Source: an uncultured Lachnospiraceae bacterium (GTDB lineage: Bacteria; Bacillota; Clostridia; Lachnospirales; Lachnospiraceae). Taken from it: a stretch of 10,145 nt of DNA. The notes under the pieces are model-generated. The model ran no database searches and was not told the DNA's origin. It saw only the letters and a program-made list of their open reading frames with translations. Shown in pieces: positions 1 to 7,190 of this stretch. Positions within the stretch are counted from its first letter, which is position 1. Every line of letters starts with the position of its first letter. The position numbers were made by a program, and so were the translations under genes. The stretch lies in NCBI GenBank assembly GCA_947589175.1, contig CANPZR010000072.1, positions 1 through 10,145 of the forward strand, given 5' to 3'.

Positions 1-997
1 TATTTAGATCCAGTGTCTTTGCACCAATCTGATTTCCACCCATGTCAAACATACAATCCGGCGTAATATCCTCATCTGTCTTAGCATACAGGAGGATTCC
101 TGCTACATTTCCGATATTGTACTTATCCTGATTTTTAACATAAGTGAATATCTGATAAACATTACCGGAATGTAGCGAATACTTGTCAAATTGCTTCTGT
201 AAAGTCCGCCCATAGTACTTTGCATCTATGATCAGAATTTTCTCTTTCAATCGCAACATAATATCTGTCTGCATAACAGGGAGAAATCGGATCATAGACT
301 CGCTGTTTTCCCCTACGAGATTCCACTTCACCTGTCCGGTCTTAACCTCTGAGAGATATGTATGGCGTTGATGATAATATTCAAGAATAAACTTCTCATA
401 GAGTCTTGCCATATGATTATCGGAAAACGCTGCCATTTTGTATTCACCCTTTTCGGTGGTCTGAAGCATTCCATCTAAAACAAAGTAGCAGACATTTATC
501 AGAAGCTCATAATTCTTGCTATTTCGCTGATAATGAATGCATCTCCATGATATTTCTGAAGGGTCAAGCTGCTCTATTCCATCAAAAAAAACCAGCAGTT
601 TCTTTAATGTAACTTTTCGCTCAAAGTCAACACCATCATCAATAAGAAGGAAATGAATTGTGGTTTTCAGAATCTGATTTAGCAGATTATTCTCTGACAG
701 CTCATCGAACTCACAAGTCAGGTTCTGTTTACGTTGAATCCTGTTCCGCATGGTTTTCGGCAAGTCAAGTTTACCACGCATGACAGAGAGTGTTTCATTC
801 TTTGTAATATATTCGCGGTATAGCCCTTGTTTTAACTGTTGTGCGATACCCTTACTAAGAATTGCAGCAAAAAGGTCCTGTGCATTGTCAAACTTCTCCG
901 AAGCAATCTCATCATAATTTGACTGTTTCAGAATCTGAAATGCATAGGAAAGCATATAATAAATATTTTTGATAAATATGCTTTTATCCTTAATCAT
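1..997 (-). CDS. mcrC: McrC, nuclease subunit of McrBC type IV restriction system (C-terminus cut by window edge)
   Basis: This is the endonuclease partner of McrB; the McrBC complex cleaves modified foreign DNA and needs McrB NTP hydrolysis to do so. I translated the minus strand from an ATG at 997 and read 332 codons without a stop before the window ends; the McrC family is about 350-450 residues, so little is missing. A PD-(D/E)xK core is visible: Asp245 in QTDIML, then Asp258 and Lys260 in IIDAKYYGR, close to the D244/D257/K259 set known for E. coli McrC. Other family-like segments are NIYYMLSYAF (11-20), MRGKLDLP (73-80), FDELSENNLLNQIL (97-110) and a late ILLYAKT. The start overlaps the mcrB stop by 8 bp, and a GGAG sits 6 nt upstream inside mcrB, so the two are translationally coupled. 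No catalytic residue looks lost. The family call is confident; the recognised modification is unknown. Confidence 0.93.
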   Translation of the reverse strand, partial: MIKDKSIFIKNIYYMLSYAFQILKQSNYDEIASEKFDNAQDLFAAILSKGIAQQLKQGLYREYITKNETLSVMRGKLDLPKTMRNRIQRKQNLTCEFDELSENNLLNQILKTTIHFLLIDDGVDFERKVTLKKLLVFFDGIEQLDPSEISWRCIHYQRNSKNYELLINVCYFVLDGMLQTTEKGEYKMAAFSDNHMARLYEKFILEYYHQRHTYLSEVKTGQVKWNLVGENSESMIRFLPVMQTDIMLRLKEKILIIDAKYYGRTLQKQFDKYSLHSGNVYQIFTYVKNQDKYNIGNVAGILLYAKTDEDITPDCMFDMGGNQIGAKTLDLN

Positions 998-3839
998 CAA
1001 ACACTCCACGCAAATTCTTTTCCCATCTGGAAAGCTTGTCGGGCTCATCAAACCAGTACTCTCCAAGCATAGGTAAAATATCAAATTCCACAACTGAACG
1101 CATCCACTCATCGGTGCAGCCCGTTTCCTCTCTTCCACAGAAATAGCTGTGTCCGATCTGGAATCCTCGTCCAAGTGATTTATCATCTGTTATCTCTTTA
1201 TTCAGTGCCTTGATCTGATCAATCAAAGCATTGAAGGTTTCATTTGCAAATCCATTCTGATATTTAGTGAATCCCTCTGAATTGAAACCCGGTTCTATCT
1301 CAAAAAAGCTGAATCTTCTCCTGAGCGCATAGTCAATCATTGCCAGGCTTCGATCGGCAGTGTTCATCATGCCGATGATAAAGAGATTCTCCGGCACAGA
1401 AAATGGCATGCCGCTATAGGCCAGTGTTGCCTTGGTTCCACGATAATCCTTTTCAATCAGCATCAGCAGTTCACCGAAAATCTTACTCATATTTCCTCGG
1501 TTGATTTCATCGATAATAAAGAAAAATTCCTTATCGGGATGATTCGCAGCTGTCTGGCAGAACCTGTAGAAGATACCATCTGTGAGCTTGAAATCAGTCC
1601 CATCCGGCCGATAGCCCATGATGAAATCCTCGTAGGAATAGTTCTGGTGGAACTGAACCATTTCTATACGTGAATCATCCATTTCTCCCATCATGGCATA
1701 TGCCAGCTTTTTCGCTGTAAAGGTCTTTCCTACACCGGGCGCACCCTGAAGAATAAGGTTCTTCTTGTTTCTGAGAAGCGCTTCCAGTACGTCGTAGCGC
1801 TCCTCGGTCATATAAACCTTATTGAGAAAATTTTCCTTTGTGTATTTCTGTATTGGTGCATCAGCCTGTTTCAGCGGATTATCGTCACGAATAATATCCA
1901 TGATGAAATCAAATTCACCCTTAGTAAGCTTGAACAAGCTTCCGTTTGGCTGCACAAAGAACTCCATCTTTTCAAGTTCAGAACAAGCTTTCAGATCCAA
2001 ATATTCGACAGGTGACGCCAGTCCTTCTGTTTTTTCAAAATAGACAGACTTTCCATCGTTGGCCTGCGTGATCTTGGCAAGCGCTACAACCTTCTTTACA
2101 GGATTGGCTTCATATCCGATGACAATGTCGCCGACTTTTGCATCAAGGAAATTCTGGAATATCCGCCTTTTATGACCATTTTCGTTATACAACGTATAAC
2201 TTTGCTCTTCACCGACCTTTAGATCCGCGAAACTCCAGATTTTCGGATTAGCTGTCAGCCACCAATAGCCTTGTTTTTGATCGGCATCTCCAAACAGCTT
2301 GTTTAATGTCATATCAAAATAAGGAACGAGAACGGCTTCTTCAAATAATTTCTGGTCATCATTATCAACTTTGATACAGGTAGAGTTATCATTTGGCGAC
2401 CACCATTTCTGGATACCCTTATATGCAGAAGTATCCTTTGATTCGGCAATAACACGATAGGATCTTTCATACCAACCGTCTTTCATCTCCAGATTAAGCA
2501 CCGGTTTATCAGATGTAAACTGCCCTAGGATTCGGATGCTGTTTCCGTAACACAAATAGAAATAATCGCCTTTTTTTATGCTGTCCATAAAACTCTCACC
2601 CTGAGAGACCTTTGAAACAGCCTTTGCTTTTGTTCTGCTATGAACAACCGCCACTTTTCGGTCTTCAAATATTGATCGGTTATTTTCCGATATCGACCCG
2701 TGACTGATCTTCCATATTGCAGGAGTATCATCTACATACAGAGGAATCTCGCTCAGATTAACCTTCTCCAAAGCCTCTGATAGCTCATCACGCAGTTTCC
2801 ATATATATACTCCATCTGTTGAGCTGTCAGCTTCTTTTCCGACATAGAGAATCGGCCACCAACGTGAATTCTCTGTATCTTTGATCATAACTGGACAGCC
2901 CGTTTTCTCGGCGACTCTCTTAGCAAGCGACTGTGATCCATTATTATAAAAATTCAAATTCTCACCATACTTAACGGAAAGCTGTTTACATGTAGCCGCT
3001 CCACCATAATCCTTTAATCTTTTAACGATTTTCAGACTGCTTCCGGTAAATACAGAGCTATCATTCAACAACTCAACCCAGTCCTCAACACTAAGTTCTG
3101 GCGTGTAGTCCTCTGGTTTCGGAAACCATTCATTCTTGTCTTTCTCAGCATTCTGTGTACCCAGATAAAACCGGGCAAGATAAAACCCGATATCCATAGT
3201 GGCAGTCTTAAGTTCTGAATCAGGATAGCAGCTTTTTGTTATTCCATTCTTAAAAAGCTCGACAATTTCGGAATCGGCTTTTATTGCTTCACAGATTTCG
3301 TCATACATCTGAAATCCACCAATCAAAGTCTCTACGGATCCATTTTTCTTCGGCATGTAATCGGATGACAATTCTCTCGCAGCCGCGCGGAACAGCTCAT
3401 ACTTGTAGATATAATACTTATCTGGATACCGAAGCCAGAGGTAAGTACTGATGGCATTCGTATTCTGATAGTGGTTTCTCCAAGTACCATCATCATATTT
3501 TGACCGTAGTTCTTCGGATGCTGTCTGGAATGCATCTACCCTTGCTGCCAAATCCTGGGATTCATCAAATAAATTCCGAAACATTGTCCTTGTTGCTCCA
3601 TCATCCGCTTTGGCAAAGTTTATTATCATGCCGCGCGGATAAGCATAACCGGATGCCAACAGGTTAGAGGTCTTGTCAGTAGCCTGCTTGAACATCTCAC
3701 CAAAATTTTCTGCATCAATATTCCAGTGATCCTGGAAATGCTTGATAGCCTCCCACTTATATTTTTCATCATCCCAGTGGCTCGGAAAGTAAGCCTTGTA
3801 TCCTTCCAATATGAGATTCAGTTTTTCTAAATCAATCAT
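990..3839 (-). CDS. mcrB: McrB, AAA+ GTPase with EVE (PUA-like) modified-base reader domain
   Basis: This is the motor and recognition subunit of a modification-dependent restriction system. I chose the ATG at 3839 (949 aa). AGGAGG lies 5 nt upstream, whereas the ATG at 3899 has no ribosome site and falls at about the expected transcription start. The N-terminal ~370 residues are a Gram-positive-type region. About 380-510 looks like a PUA-like fold (KKGDYFYLCYGNSIRILG). From about 525 there is a clear EVE domain (YWWLTANPKIWSF, then VGDIVIGYEANP). The AAA+ domain follows: Walker A GAPGVGKT at 699-706, Walker B FFFIIDE with D777/E778, the McrB-type MNTADRS at 826-832 and RRRF at 840-843. EVE belongs to the YTH/PUA superfamily that binds modified bases, so it probably sets specificity. 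E. coli McrB is about 460 residues; the extra length is the N-terminal reader region. mcrC follows with an 8-bp overlap. Confidence 0.95.
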   Translation of the reverse strand: MIDLEKLNLILEGYKAYFPSHWDDEKYKWEAIKHFQDHWNIDAENFGEMFKQATDKTSNLLASGYAYPRGMIINFAKADDGATRTMFRNLFDESQDLAARVDAFQTASEELRSKYDDGTWRNHYQNTNAISTYLWLRYPDKYYIYKYELFRAAARELSSDYMPKKNGSVETLIGGFQMYDEICEAIKADSEIVELFKNGITKSCYPDSELKTATMDIGFYLARFYLGTQNAEKDKNEWFPKPEDYTPELSVEDWVELLNDSSVFTGSSLKIVKRLKDYGGAATCKQLSVKYGENLNFYNNGSQSLAKRVAEKTGCPVMIKDTENSRWWPILYVGKEADSSTDGVYIWKLRDELSEALEKVNLSEIPLYVDDTPAIWKISHGSISENNRSIFEDRKVAVVHSRTKAKAVSKVSQGESFMDSIKKGDYFYLCYGNSIRILGQFTSDKPVLNLEMKDGWYERSYRVIAESKDTSAYKGIQKWWSPNDNSTCIKVDNDDQKLFEEAVLVPYFDMTLNKLFGDADQKQGYWWLTANPKIWSFADLKVGEEQSYTLYNENGHKRRIFQNFLDAKVGDIVIGYEANPVKKVVALAKITQANDGKSVYFEKTEGLASPVEYLDLKACSELEKMEFFVQPNGSLFKLTKGEFDFIMDIIRDDNPLKQADAPIQKYTKENFLNKVYMTEERYDVLEALLRNKKNLILQGAPGVGKTFTAKKLAYAMMGEMDDSRIEMVQFHQNYSYEDFIMGYRPDGTDFKLTDGIFYRFCQTAANHPDKEFFFIIDEINRGNMSKIFGELLMLIEKDYRGTKATLAYSGMPFSVPENLFIIGMMNTADRSLAMIDYALRRRFSFFEIEPGFNSEGFTKYQNGFANETFNALIDQIKALNKEITDDKSLGRGFQIGHSYFCGREETGCTDEWMRSVVEFDILPMLGEYWFDEPDKLSRWEKNLRGVFDD

Positions 3840-3910
3840 GCGCTCCTCCTGCCAAGCCGTGTATAATACGGACTTGATCCGTATCGTCAATGGTTCCATC
3901 TGCTCTTTTT

Positions 3911-3939
3911 ATTATATATCCATAAGGGAAAAATGTAAA
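3911..3939 (-). promoter_or_regulatory. Sigma-A promoter for mcrBC
   Basis: Read on the minus strand, TTTACA (3939-3934) is followed after exactly 17 bp by TATAAT (3916-3911), a near-consensus housekeeping promoter. Transcription would begin around 3904, leaving a leader of about 65 nt before the mcrB ATG at 3839. The promoter lies in the short gap after the glgB stop at 3956, so mcrBC can be transcribed independently of glgB. I see no intrinsic terminator between glgB and mcrB, so read-through from glgB is also possible. Confidence 0.75.
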
Positions 3940-3955
3940 GTGAAAGCGGAGAGTA

Positions 3956-5743
3956 TTATTTTTCATTTGCTTTCACAAGGTAATACATTCCCGCAAAGGG
4001 CGAAAGTGTAAAGACTATTTGTTTCTTTTCAAATTCCAATTCTGTTTTTTCGTACTTGCGTTTTCCTCCATAACATTCCATATCGCTTGCAATAAGTAAT
4101 TTATATTGCTGGGGCTGTGCCGTTTGATAGCAGAAAGTCTGTTTTTTGTTGGAAAAATTGAGCAACACTAATATTCTTTGTGTTTTATCTTTGCGTTCGA
4201 ACACATAAACACAATTTTTTTCCTGTTTACAGTCAATCCATAAAAATCCGTCCCTGGAATAGTCTAGTTTTGACAATGCCGGATAAGAGAGATAGATATG
4301 GTTTAAATCTGCCATGAAGTGGTGGAATGAATCATGTATTGGATATTTCAACAGATCCCAGTCCTGTTCCTTGCGTTCATCCCATTCCCGAAGCTGTCCC
4401 CATTCATTTCCCATAAAATTAAGTTTCTTCCCAGGATGGGCGTACATATATAAATATAGCGCCTTTGCCTGTGGGAATTTCTGTTGATAATCCCCGCTCA
4501 TTTTTTGAACGATTGTAGCTTTTCCATGCACTACTTCATCATGGGACAGGGGGAGAATATAATGTTCATCATAAAAATACATCATGGAGAATGTAATGTT
4601 ATGATATTTATCTGTCCGTTCTTCCGGTAAAGACTGAAAATAGGATAATGTATCGTTCATCCAGCCCATATCCCATTTAAAGTCAAATCCTAAACCGTTC
4701 TTTTCTACAGGATGTGTAACGCCGGGGTAATCACTTGAATCTTCTGCAAATAGTAAAATGTCATTTATTCGTTCTTTTAATCCCATATTCATATTCTGCA
4801 AAAAGCGGATTGCCGACTTGTTTTCACCTCTTGACTTATTTCCCTGCCAGTAAATAAGGTTCCCGACCGCATCTACACGCAGGCCGTCAAAATGAAATTC
4901 ATGTAACCAGTAATAGGCAGAGGATTGTAGAAAGCTGCACACCTCTCCTCTGGAGTGCATAAAATTACAGCTTCCCCATTCGTTGTATCCAATACTGGAA
5001 TGAGGATATTCATATAGAGGTGTTCCATCATAATTTTTCAGCGCATAATCGTCAAGCGCAAAATGGACAGGGACAAAATCAAGTATGACGCCGATTCCGT
5101 TTATGTGGCACTGGTTGACAAATTTCTTCAGTTCATCCGGTCTGCCATATCGCGAGGTGGGACTGAAAAAACCTGTTGCCTGATATCCCCATGAATTATC
5201 ACAGGGGTATTCCGAAAGCGGCATGATTTCTACAAAGTTATAGGCATTTTCTTTCAAGTAAGGTATTAGAAGATCTGCTAATTCGGCGTAGGAATAGCAA
5301 CTGCGTTTTTTCTGTTTCCATGAACCAAAGTGCAGTTCGTAAATGTTGATTGCTCCGTCCGCGCATTTTTTTCTGGTCCTCATCCAGTCTTCATCGCTAA
5401 ATGTGTATTTTGAAAGATCATATGTGACAGACGACACATCAGGAAAAGCTGCGGAGTAAAAGGCATAGGGATCAACATGATCGACAAAGCTTCCGTCTTT
5501 TGTATAAATGCGATACTTGTAGCGCATGTCGTTTCGAGCCTCGTCTATATGACACTCCCAAAAATTTCCGTCATATATTTTATTCATGGGGGTTTCCTGC
5601 CACTGGTTAAAATCTCCTATCACAGAGATACGGCTTGCGGCAGGAGCAAAAGTACGAAAAGTTACTCCTGTTTTAGAAATATGCGCTCCTAAATACTGAT
5701 AGGCTTCAAATTCTTTACCTGTGTAAAAACTATAATAATCCAT
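3956..5743 (-). CDS. glgB: 1,4-alpha-glucan branching enzyme, GH13
   Basis: This cytoplasmic glycogen enzyme cuts alpha-1,4 glucan and transfers the piece to form alpha-1,6 branches. It has 595 residues, shorter than typical bacterial GlgB (about 630-730) because the N-terminus is compact. An N-terminal CBM48-type beta domain (about 15-100, with VIGDFNQWQ) precedes the GH13 barrel. Conserved regions are DFVPVHF (222-228), GLRVDAV with nucleophile D291, FAEDSSDYP with acid/base E334, and LPLSHDEVVHGK with H401/D402. NFMGNEWGQ (442-450) is also family-like. AAAGGAG lies 8 nt before the ATG. All catalytic residues are present, so it should be active. No glgA, glgC, glgD or glgP is adjacent, so it is an orphan glycogen gene here. 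A TetR-type regulator is divergent and may control it, but nothing in the sequence proves that. Confidence 0.95.
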   Translation of the reverse strand: MDYYSFYTGKEFEAYQYLGAHISKTGVTFRTFAPAASRISVIGDFNQWQETPMNKIYDGNFWECHIDEARNDMRYKYRIYTKDGSFVDHVDPYAFYSAAFPDVSSVTYDLSKYTFSDEDWMRTRKKCADGAINIYELHFGSWKQKKRSCYSYAELADLLIPYLKENAYNFVEIMPLSEYPCDNSWGYQATGFFSPTSRYGRPDELKKFVNQCHINGIGVILDFVPVHFALDDYALKNYDGTPLYEYPHSSIGYNEWGSCNFMHSRGEVCSFLQSSAYYWLHEFHFDGLRVDAVGNLIYWQGNKSRGENKSAIRFLQNMNMGLKERINDILLFAEDSSDYPGVTHPVEKNGLGFDFKWDMGWMNDTLSYFQSLPEERTDKYHNITFSMMYFYDEHYILPLSHDEVVHGKATIVQKMSGDYQQKFPQAKALYLYMYAHPGKKLNFMGNEWGQLREWDERKEQDWDLLKYPIHDSFHHFMADLNHIYLSYPALSKLDYSRDGFLWIDCKQEKNCVYVFERKDKTQRILVLLNFSNKKQTFCYQTAQPQQYKLLIASDMECYGGKRKYEKTELEFEKKQIVFTLSPFAGMYYLVKANEK

Positions 5744-5770
5744 ATTTTTTTCTCCTTTCCTCTTTAATAA

Positions 5771-5799
5771 TAGACAGCAGTTGTTTTTTGCGTTATAAT
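5771..5799 (+). promoter_or_regulatory. Probable promoter for the TetR-type regulator
   Basis: TAGACA (5771-5776) is followed by 17 bp and TATAAT (5794-5799), reading rightward in the 148-bp gap between divergent glgB and the regulator. Transcription would start near 5806, about 86 nt before the regulator ATG. I could not identify an equally good leftward promoter for glgB. The gap also holds CGACC (5827-5831) and GGTCG (5848-5852) as an inverted pair, plus another GTCGG near 5877. These could be operator half-sites for the regulator, but the arms are too short to be sure. Confidence 0.55.
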
Positions 5800-5891
5800 T
5801 ACTTTAACAAAAAATTGTGCTTATTTCGACCAACAAGACAACAAAAAGGTCGGATAACCAACGAATCTGTTAAAATGTCGGAGAGAATGAT

Positions 5892-6413
5892 ATGGATTTA
5901 AGAATTAAAAAAACAAAAAGCTCTATTATAAACGCATTTCTTGAATTGCGTTCAAAAAAAGAATTAGAAAAAATAACGGTAAAAGAATTGTGTGAAACGG
6001 CGCAGATTAACAAATCGACCTTTTATACGCACTATCAGGATATTTATGATTTGTCGGAGCAGTTGGAAGATGAGCTTGTCACATCCCTCATGAATGAGAT
6101 TAGGCATCCCGAAAATGTTATAGAAAATCCAGCGGCCTTCACCCGTGAATTATTTGAAGGATGTCTTGCAAAAGGGCCTTTGATCGATACCCTGTTTTCT
6201 GGAAATAGGAGTGGGCTTTTGATTGAAAGAATAGAAACAGCTCTGAAAAAATCAATCTATGAGCTCTATCCCCAGTTTAAAAATGACATGGCGCAGAATA
6301 TCAAATTGACATACACTATTTATGGCGGTTATTATGCTTTTTATAAAAATAGACACTATGGTGATGAGATTATAATTGACAGGATAGGAGAACTTTTGAC
6401 TCTGCTAAAGTAA
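5892..6413 (+). CDS. TetR/AcrR family transcriptional regulator
   Basis: This is a 173-residue DNA-binding regulator. The N-terminal TetR helix-turn-helix is clear: a lead helix (about 8-25, SSIINAFLELRSKKELEKI), then ITVKELCETAQINKSTFYTHY (about 28-48), with the KSTFYTHY recognition helix typical of the family. The remainder is a divergent, mostly helical ligand/dimer domain ending in an IGELLTLLK helix, resembling the TetR_C_8-like group, so the effector cannot be inferred. A GGAGAG lies about 7 nt before the ATG. It is transcribed divergently from glgB across 148 bp, an arrangement often seen for a regulator and its target, and most members autorepress. No intact gene follows on the same strand, only debris from 6478, so any former downstream target may have been lost. 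Confidence 0.9.
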   Translation: MDLRIKKTKSSIINAFLELRSKKELEKITVKELCETAQINKSTFYTHYQDIYDLSEQLEDELVTSLMNEIRHPENVIENPAAFTRELFEGCLAKGPLIDTLFSGNRSGLLIERIETALKKSIYELYPQFKNDMAQNIKLTYTIYGGYYAFYKNRHYGDEIIIDRIGELLTLLK

Positions 6414-6459
6414 TAGACAAATTCCGGTCAAGGAAGGCTTTATCTTGTAGGGGATATTC

Positions 6460-6533
6460 AGGAGGCGCAGAAACACTATGAGTGAAAAATATGATTTCTT
6501 TTGGACTACAATGGAGTTGTGTGATTGGAAAAA
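6460..6533 (+). repeat. 74-bp perfect direct repeat, left copy (partner 9955-10028)
   Basis: These 74 bases are identical to 9955-10028, 3,495 bp to the right. They contain the AGGAGG ribosome site, the ATG and the first 19 codons of a small gene (MSEKYDFFWTTMELCDWKK). After base 6533 the two copies diverge at once. The 46 bp between the TetR stop and this repeat (6414-6459) hold nothing I can identify, apart from a loose resemblance of 6411-6430 to 9930-9947. Confidence 0.92.
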
Positions 6534-6626
6534 GCTGACTCGCAGATGTGTGATGATACATTTTTATATTCCAGATGTGTTGCTTTGATAAACGGGCCGG
6601 CTTATTATGAAAAAGTCAAACAAGAG
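6478..6626 (+). pseudogene. Internally deleted remnant of a small DUF4240-like gene
   Basis: The reading frame opens at ATG 6478, behind AGGAGG, with MSEKYDFFWTTMELCDWKK, then loses sense and stops at 6588 (36 codons). From 6534, in the +2 frame relative to that start, a different protein-like stretch runs on: ADSQMC, then DDTFLYSRCVALINGPAYYE, then KVKQ. I read the two as the beginning and a later part of one gene joined by a frame-breaking internal deletion. From memory the two pieces resemble the start and a later part of Lachnospiraceae proteins annotated DUF4240; I cannot verify this. The piece ends where an antitoxin-gene fragment begins at 6628. A second, differently truncated copy of the start lies at 9973. 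It is not expected to make a functional product. Confidence 0.6.
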
Positions 6627-6627
6627 T

Positions 6628-6707
6628 CTTCCGTTTAACCTCCGCCTGCCGCAGACTCAAACTGCGCCTACGGCAAGCGGGAATATGAGCAGGGAAGAAT
6701 TGGATAT
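6628..6707 (+). pseudogene. Fragment of a RelB/DinJ antitoxin gene
   Basis: These 80 bp match 8664-8743 inside the intact antitoxin gene with 74 identities and no gaps. Three of the six differences are silent and three change residues (V to A, I to S, D to N). The encoded piece, LPFNLRLPQTQ through MSREELDI, corresponds to antitoxin residues about 47-73. The ribbon-helix-helix N-terminus and the toxin-binding C-terminus are missing. By chance an open frame of 39 codons runs through it, from ATG 6607 to TAG 6726, overlapping the end of the convergent XRE gene, but there is no ribosome site. It is a remnant of an older paralogue, more diverged than the 74-bp repeat next to it. Confidence 0.85.
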
Positions 6708-6718
6708 TATCATAAATT

Positions 6719-7009
6719 TTATTTAGACTTTTTTCGGAGCATTTCTGTTAATTGAGAAAGCAAATTGACCTCACTATCATCAAGCCCTGTAACATCAAGA
6801 TTTCTTTTGTCAGTTATACCGAGAAGATAGTCTGTGGATACATGGAACATTCGTGCCAATTTTATAAGTACCTCATAAGAAGGATAGCGGGTGCCGGACT
6901 CATAAGATGATATAGCGCTGATGGCAAGTCCAATTCTGTCGGCTACCTGCTTTTGAGTAAGGTTCTTTTCTGATCTTAGATTTTTTAATTTATTTCCCAT
7001 GTTTACCAT
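6719..7009 (-). CDS. XRE/Cro-type helix-turn-helix regulator
   Basis: This is a small cytoplasmic DNA-binding protein of the phage-repressor (Cro/C1, HTH_3) fold. I chose ATG 7009 (96 aa): AGAGG lies 8 nt upstream, whereas the GTG at 7018 overlaps that ribosome site and the ATG at 7000 is too far from it. The HTH covers about residues 7-61: KLKNLRSEKNLTQKQVADRIG, then AISAISSYESGTRYPSYEVL, then LARMFHVSTDYLLG, a textbook HTH_3 pattern. The last ~30 residues form a short helical tail (SEVNLLSQLTEMLRKKSK). It is divergent from the zinc-ribbon protein gene, with a large palindrome between them that is a likely operator for autoregulation and control of that gene. Its 3' end runs into gene debris; no terminator is seen. 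No phage or integrase gene is visible nearby. Confidence 0.92.
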   Translation of the reverse strand: MVNMGNKLKNLRSEKNLTQKQVADRIGLAISAISSYESGTRYPSYEVLIKLARMFHVSTDYLLGITDKRNLDVTGLDDSEVNLLSQLTEMLRKKSK

Positions 7010-7047
7010 CGGTGACACCTCTTTTCACAAACAGTGTACTAGATATA

Positions 7048-7087
7048 ATTTCCGTTATGGTGAAAAATATTTCACTAAAACGGAAAA
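7048..7087. promoter_or_regulatory. Palindromic operator between XRE regulator and zinc-ribbon gene
   Basis: The arm CCGTTATGGTGAAA (7052-7065) faces TTTCACTAAAACGG (7070-7083) across 4 bp. Twelve of 14 positions pair, including CCGTT/AACGG outside and GTGAAA/TTTCAC inside, and AATT-rich bases flank both ends. It lies about 40 bp upstream of the XRE start and immediately left of the -35 box of the rightward promoter. Two nested half-site pairs suit a dimeric or tetrameric XRE repressor. Binding is inferred, not shown. Confidence 0.65.
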
Positions 7088-7093
7088 TTTATG

Positions 7094-7122
7094 TTGAAGT
7101 TTACAAAATTTGATAGTATAAT
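7094..7122 (+). promoter_or_regulatory. Sigma-A promoter for the zinc-ribbon protein gene
   Basis: TTGAAG (7094-7099), a 17-bp spacer and TATAAT (7117-7122) form a good rightward promoter starting transcription near 7129. The transcript would begin just before a possible leader hairpin, GCGGTT (7132-7137) against AACCGC (7154-7159). The ribosome site AAGAAGGAGG (7174-7183) then sits 7 nt before ATG 7191. The operator palindrome ends 11 bp upstream of the -35 box. Confidence 0.75.
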
Positions 7123-7190
7123 TTACAATAAGCGGTTAAGAAACATAGGAACAAACCGCAATTTTCAAATTTTAAGAAGGAGGATGCAAA

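Noticed and set aside
406..612. 68-codon plus-strand frame
   Set aside because: It lies wholly antisense to mcrC, has no ribosome site, and its residues look random.
1822..2043. 73-codon plus-strand frame
   Set aside because: Antisense shadow of the EVE/linker part of mcrB, with no gene-like start.
5827..5852. CGACC/GGTCG pair as a definite TetR operator
   Set aside because: Five-base arms 16 bp apart are too weak; mentioned only as a possibility in the promoter entry.
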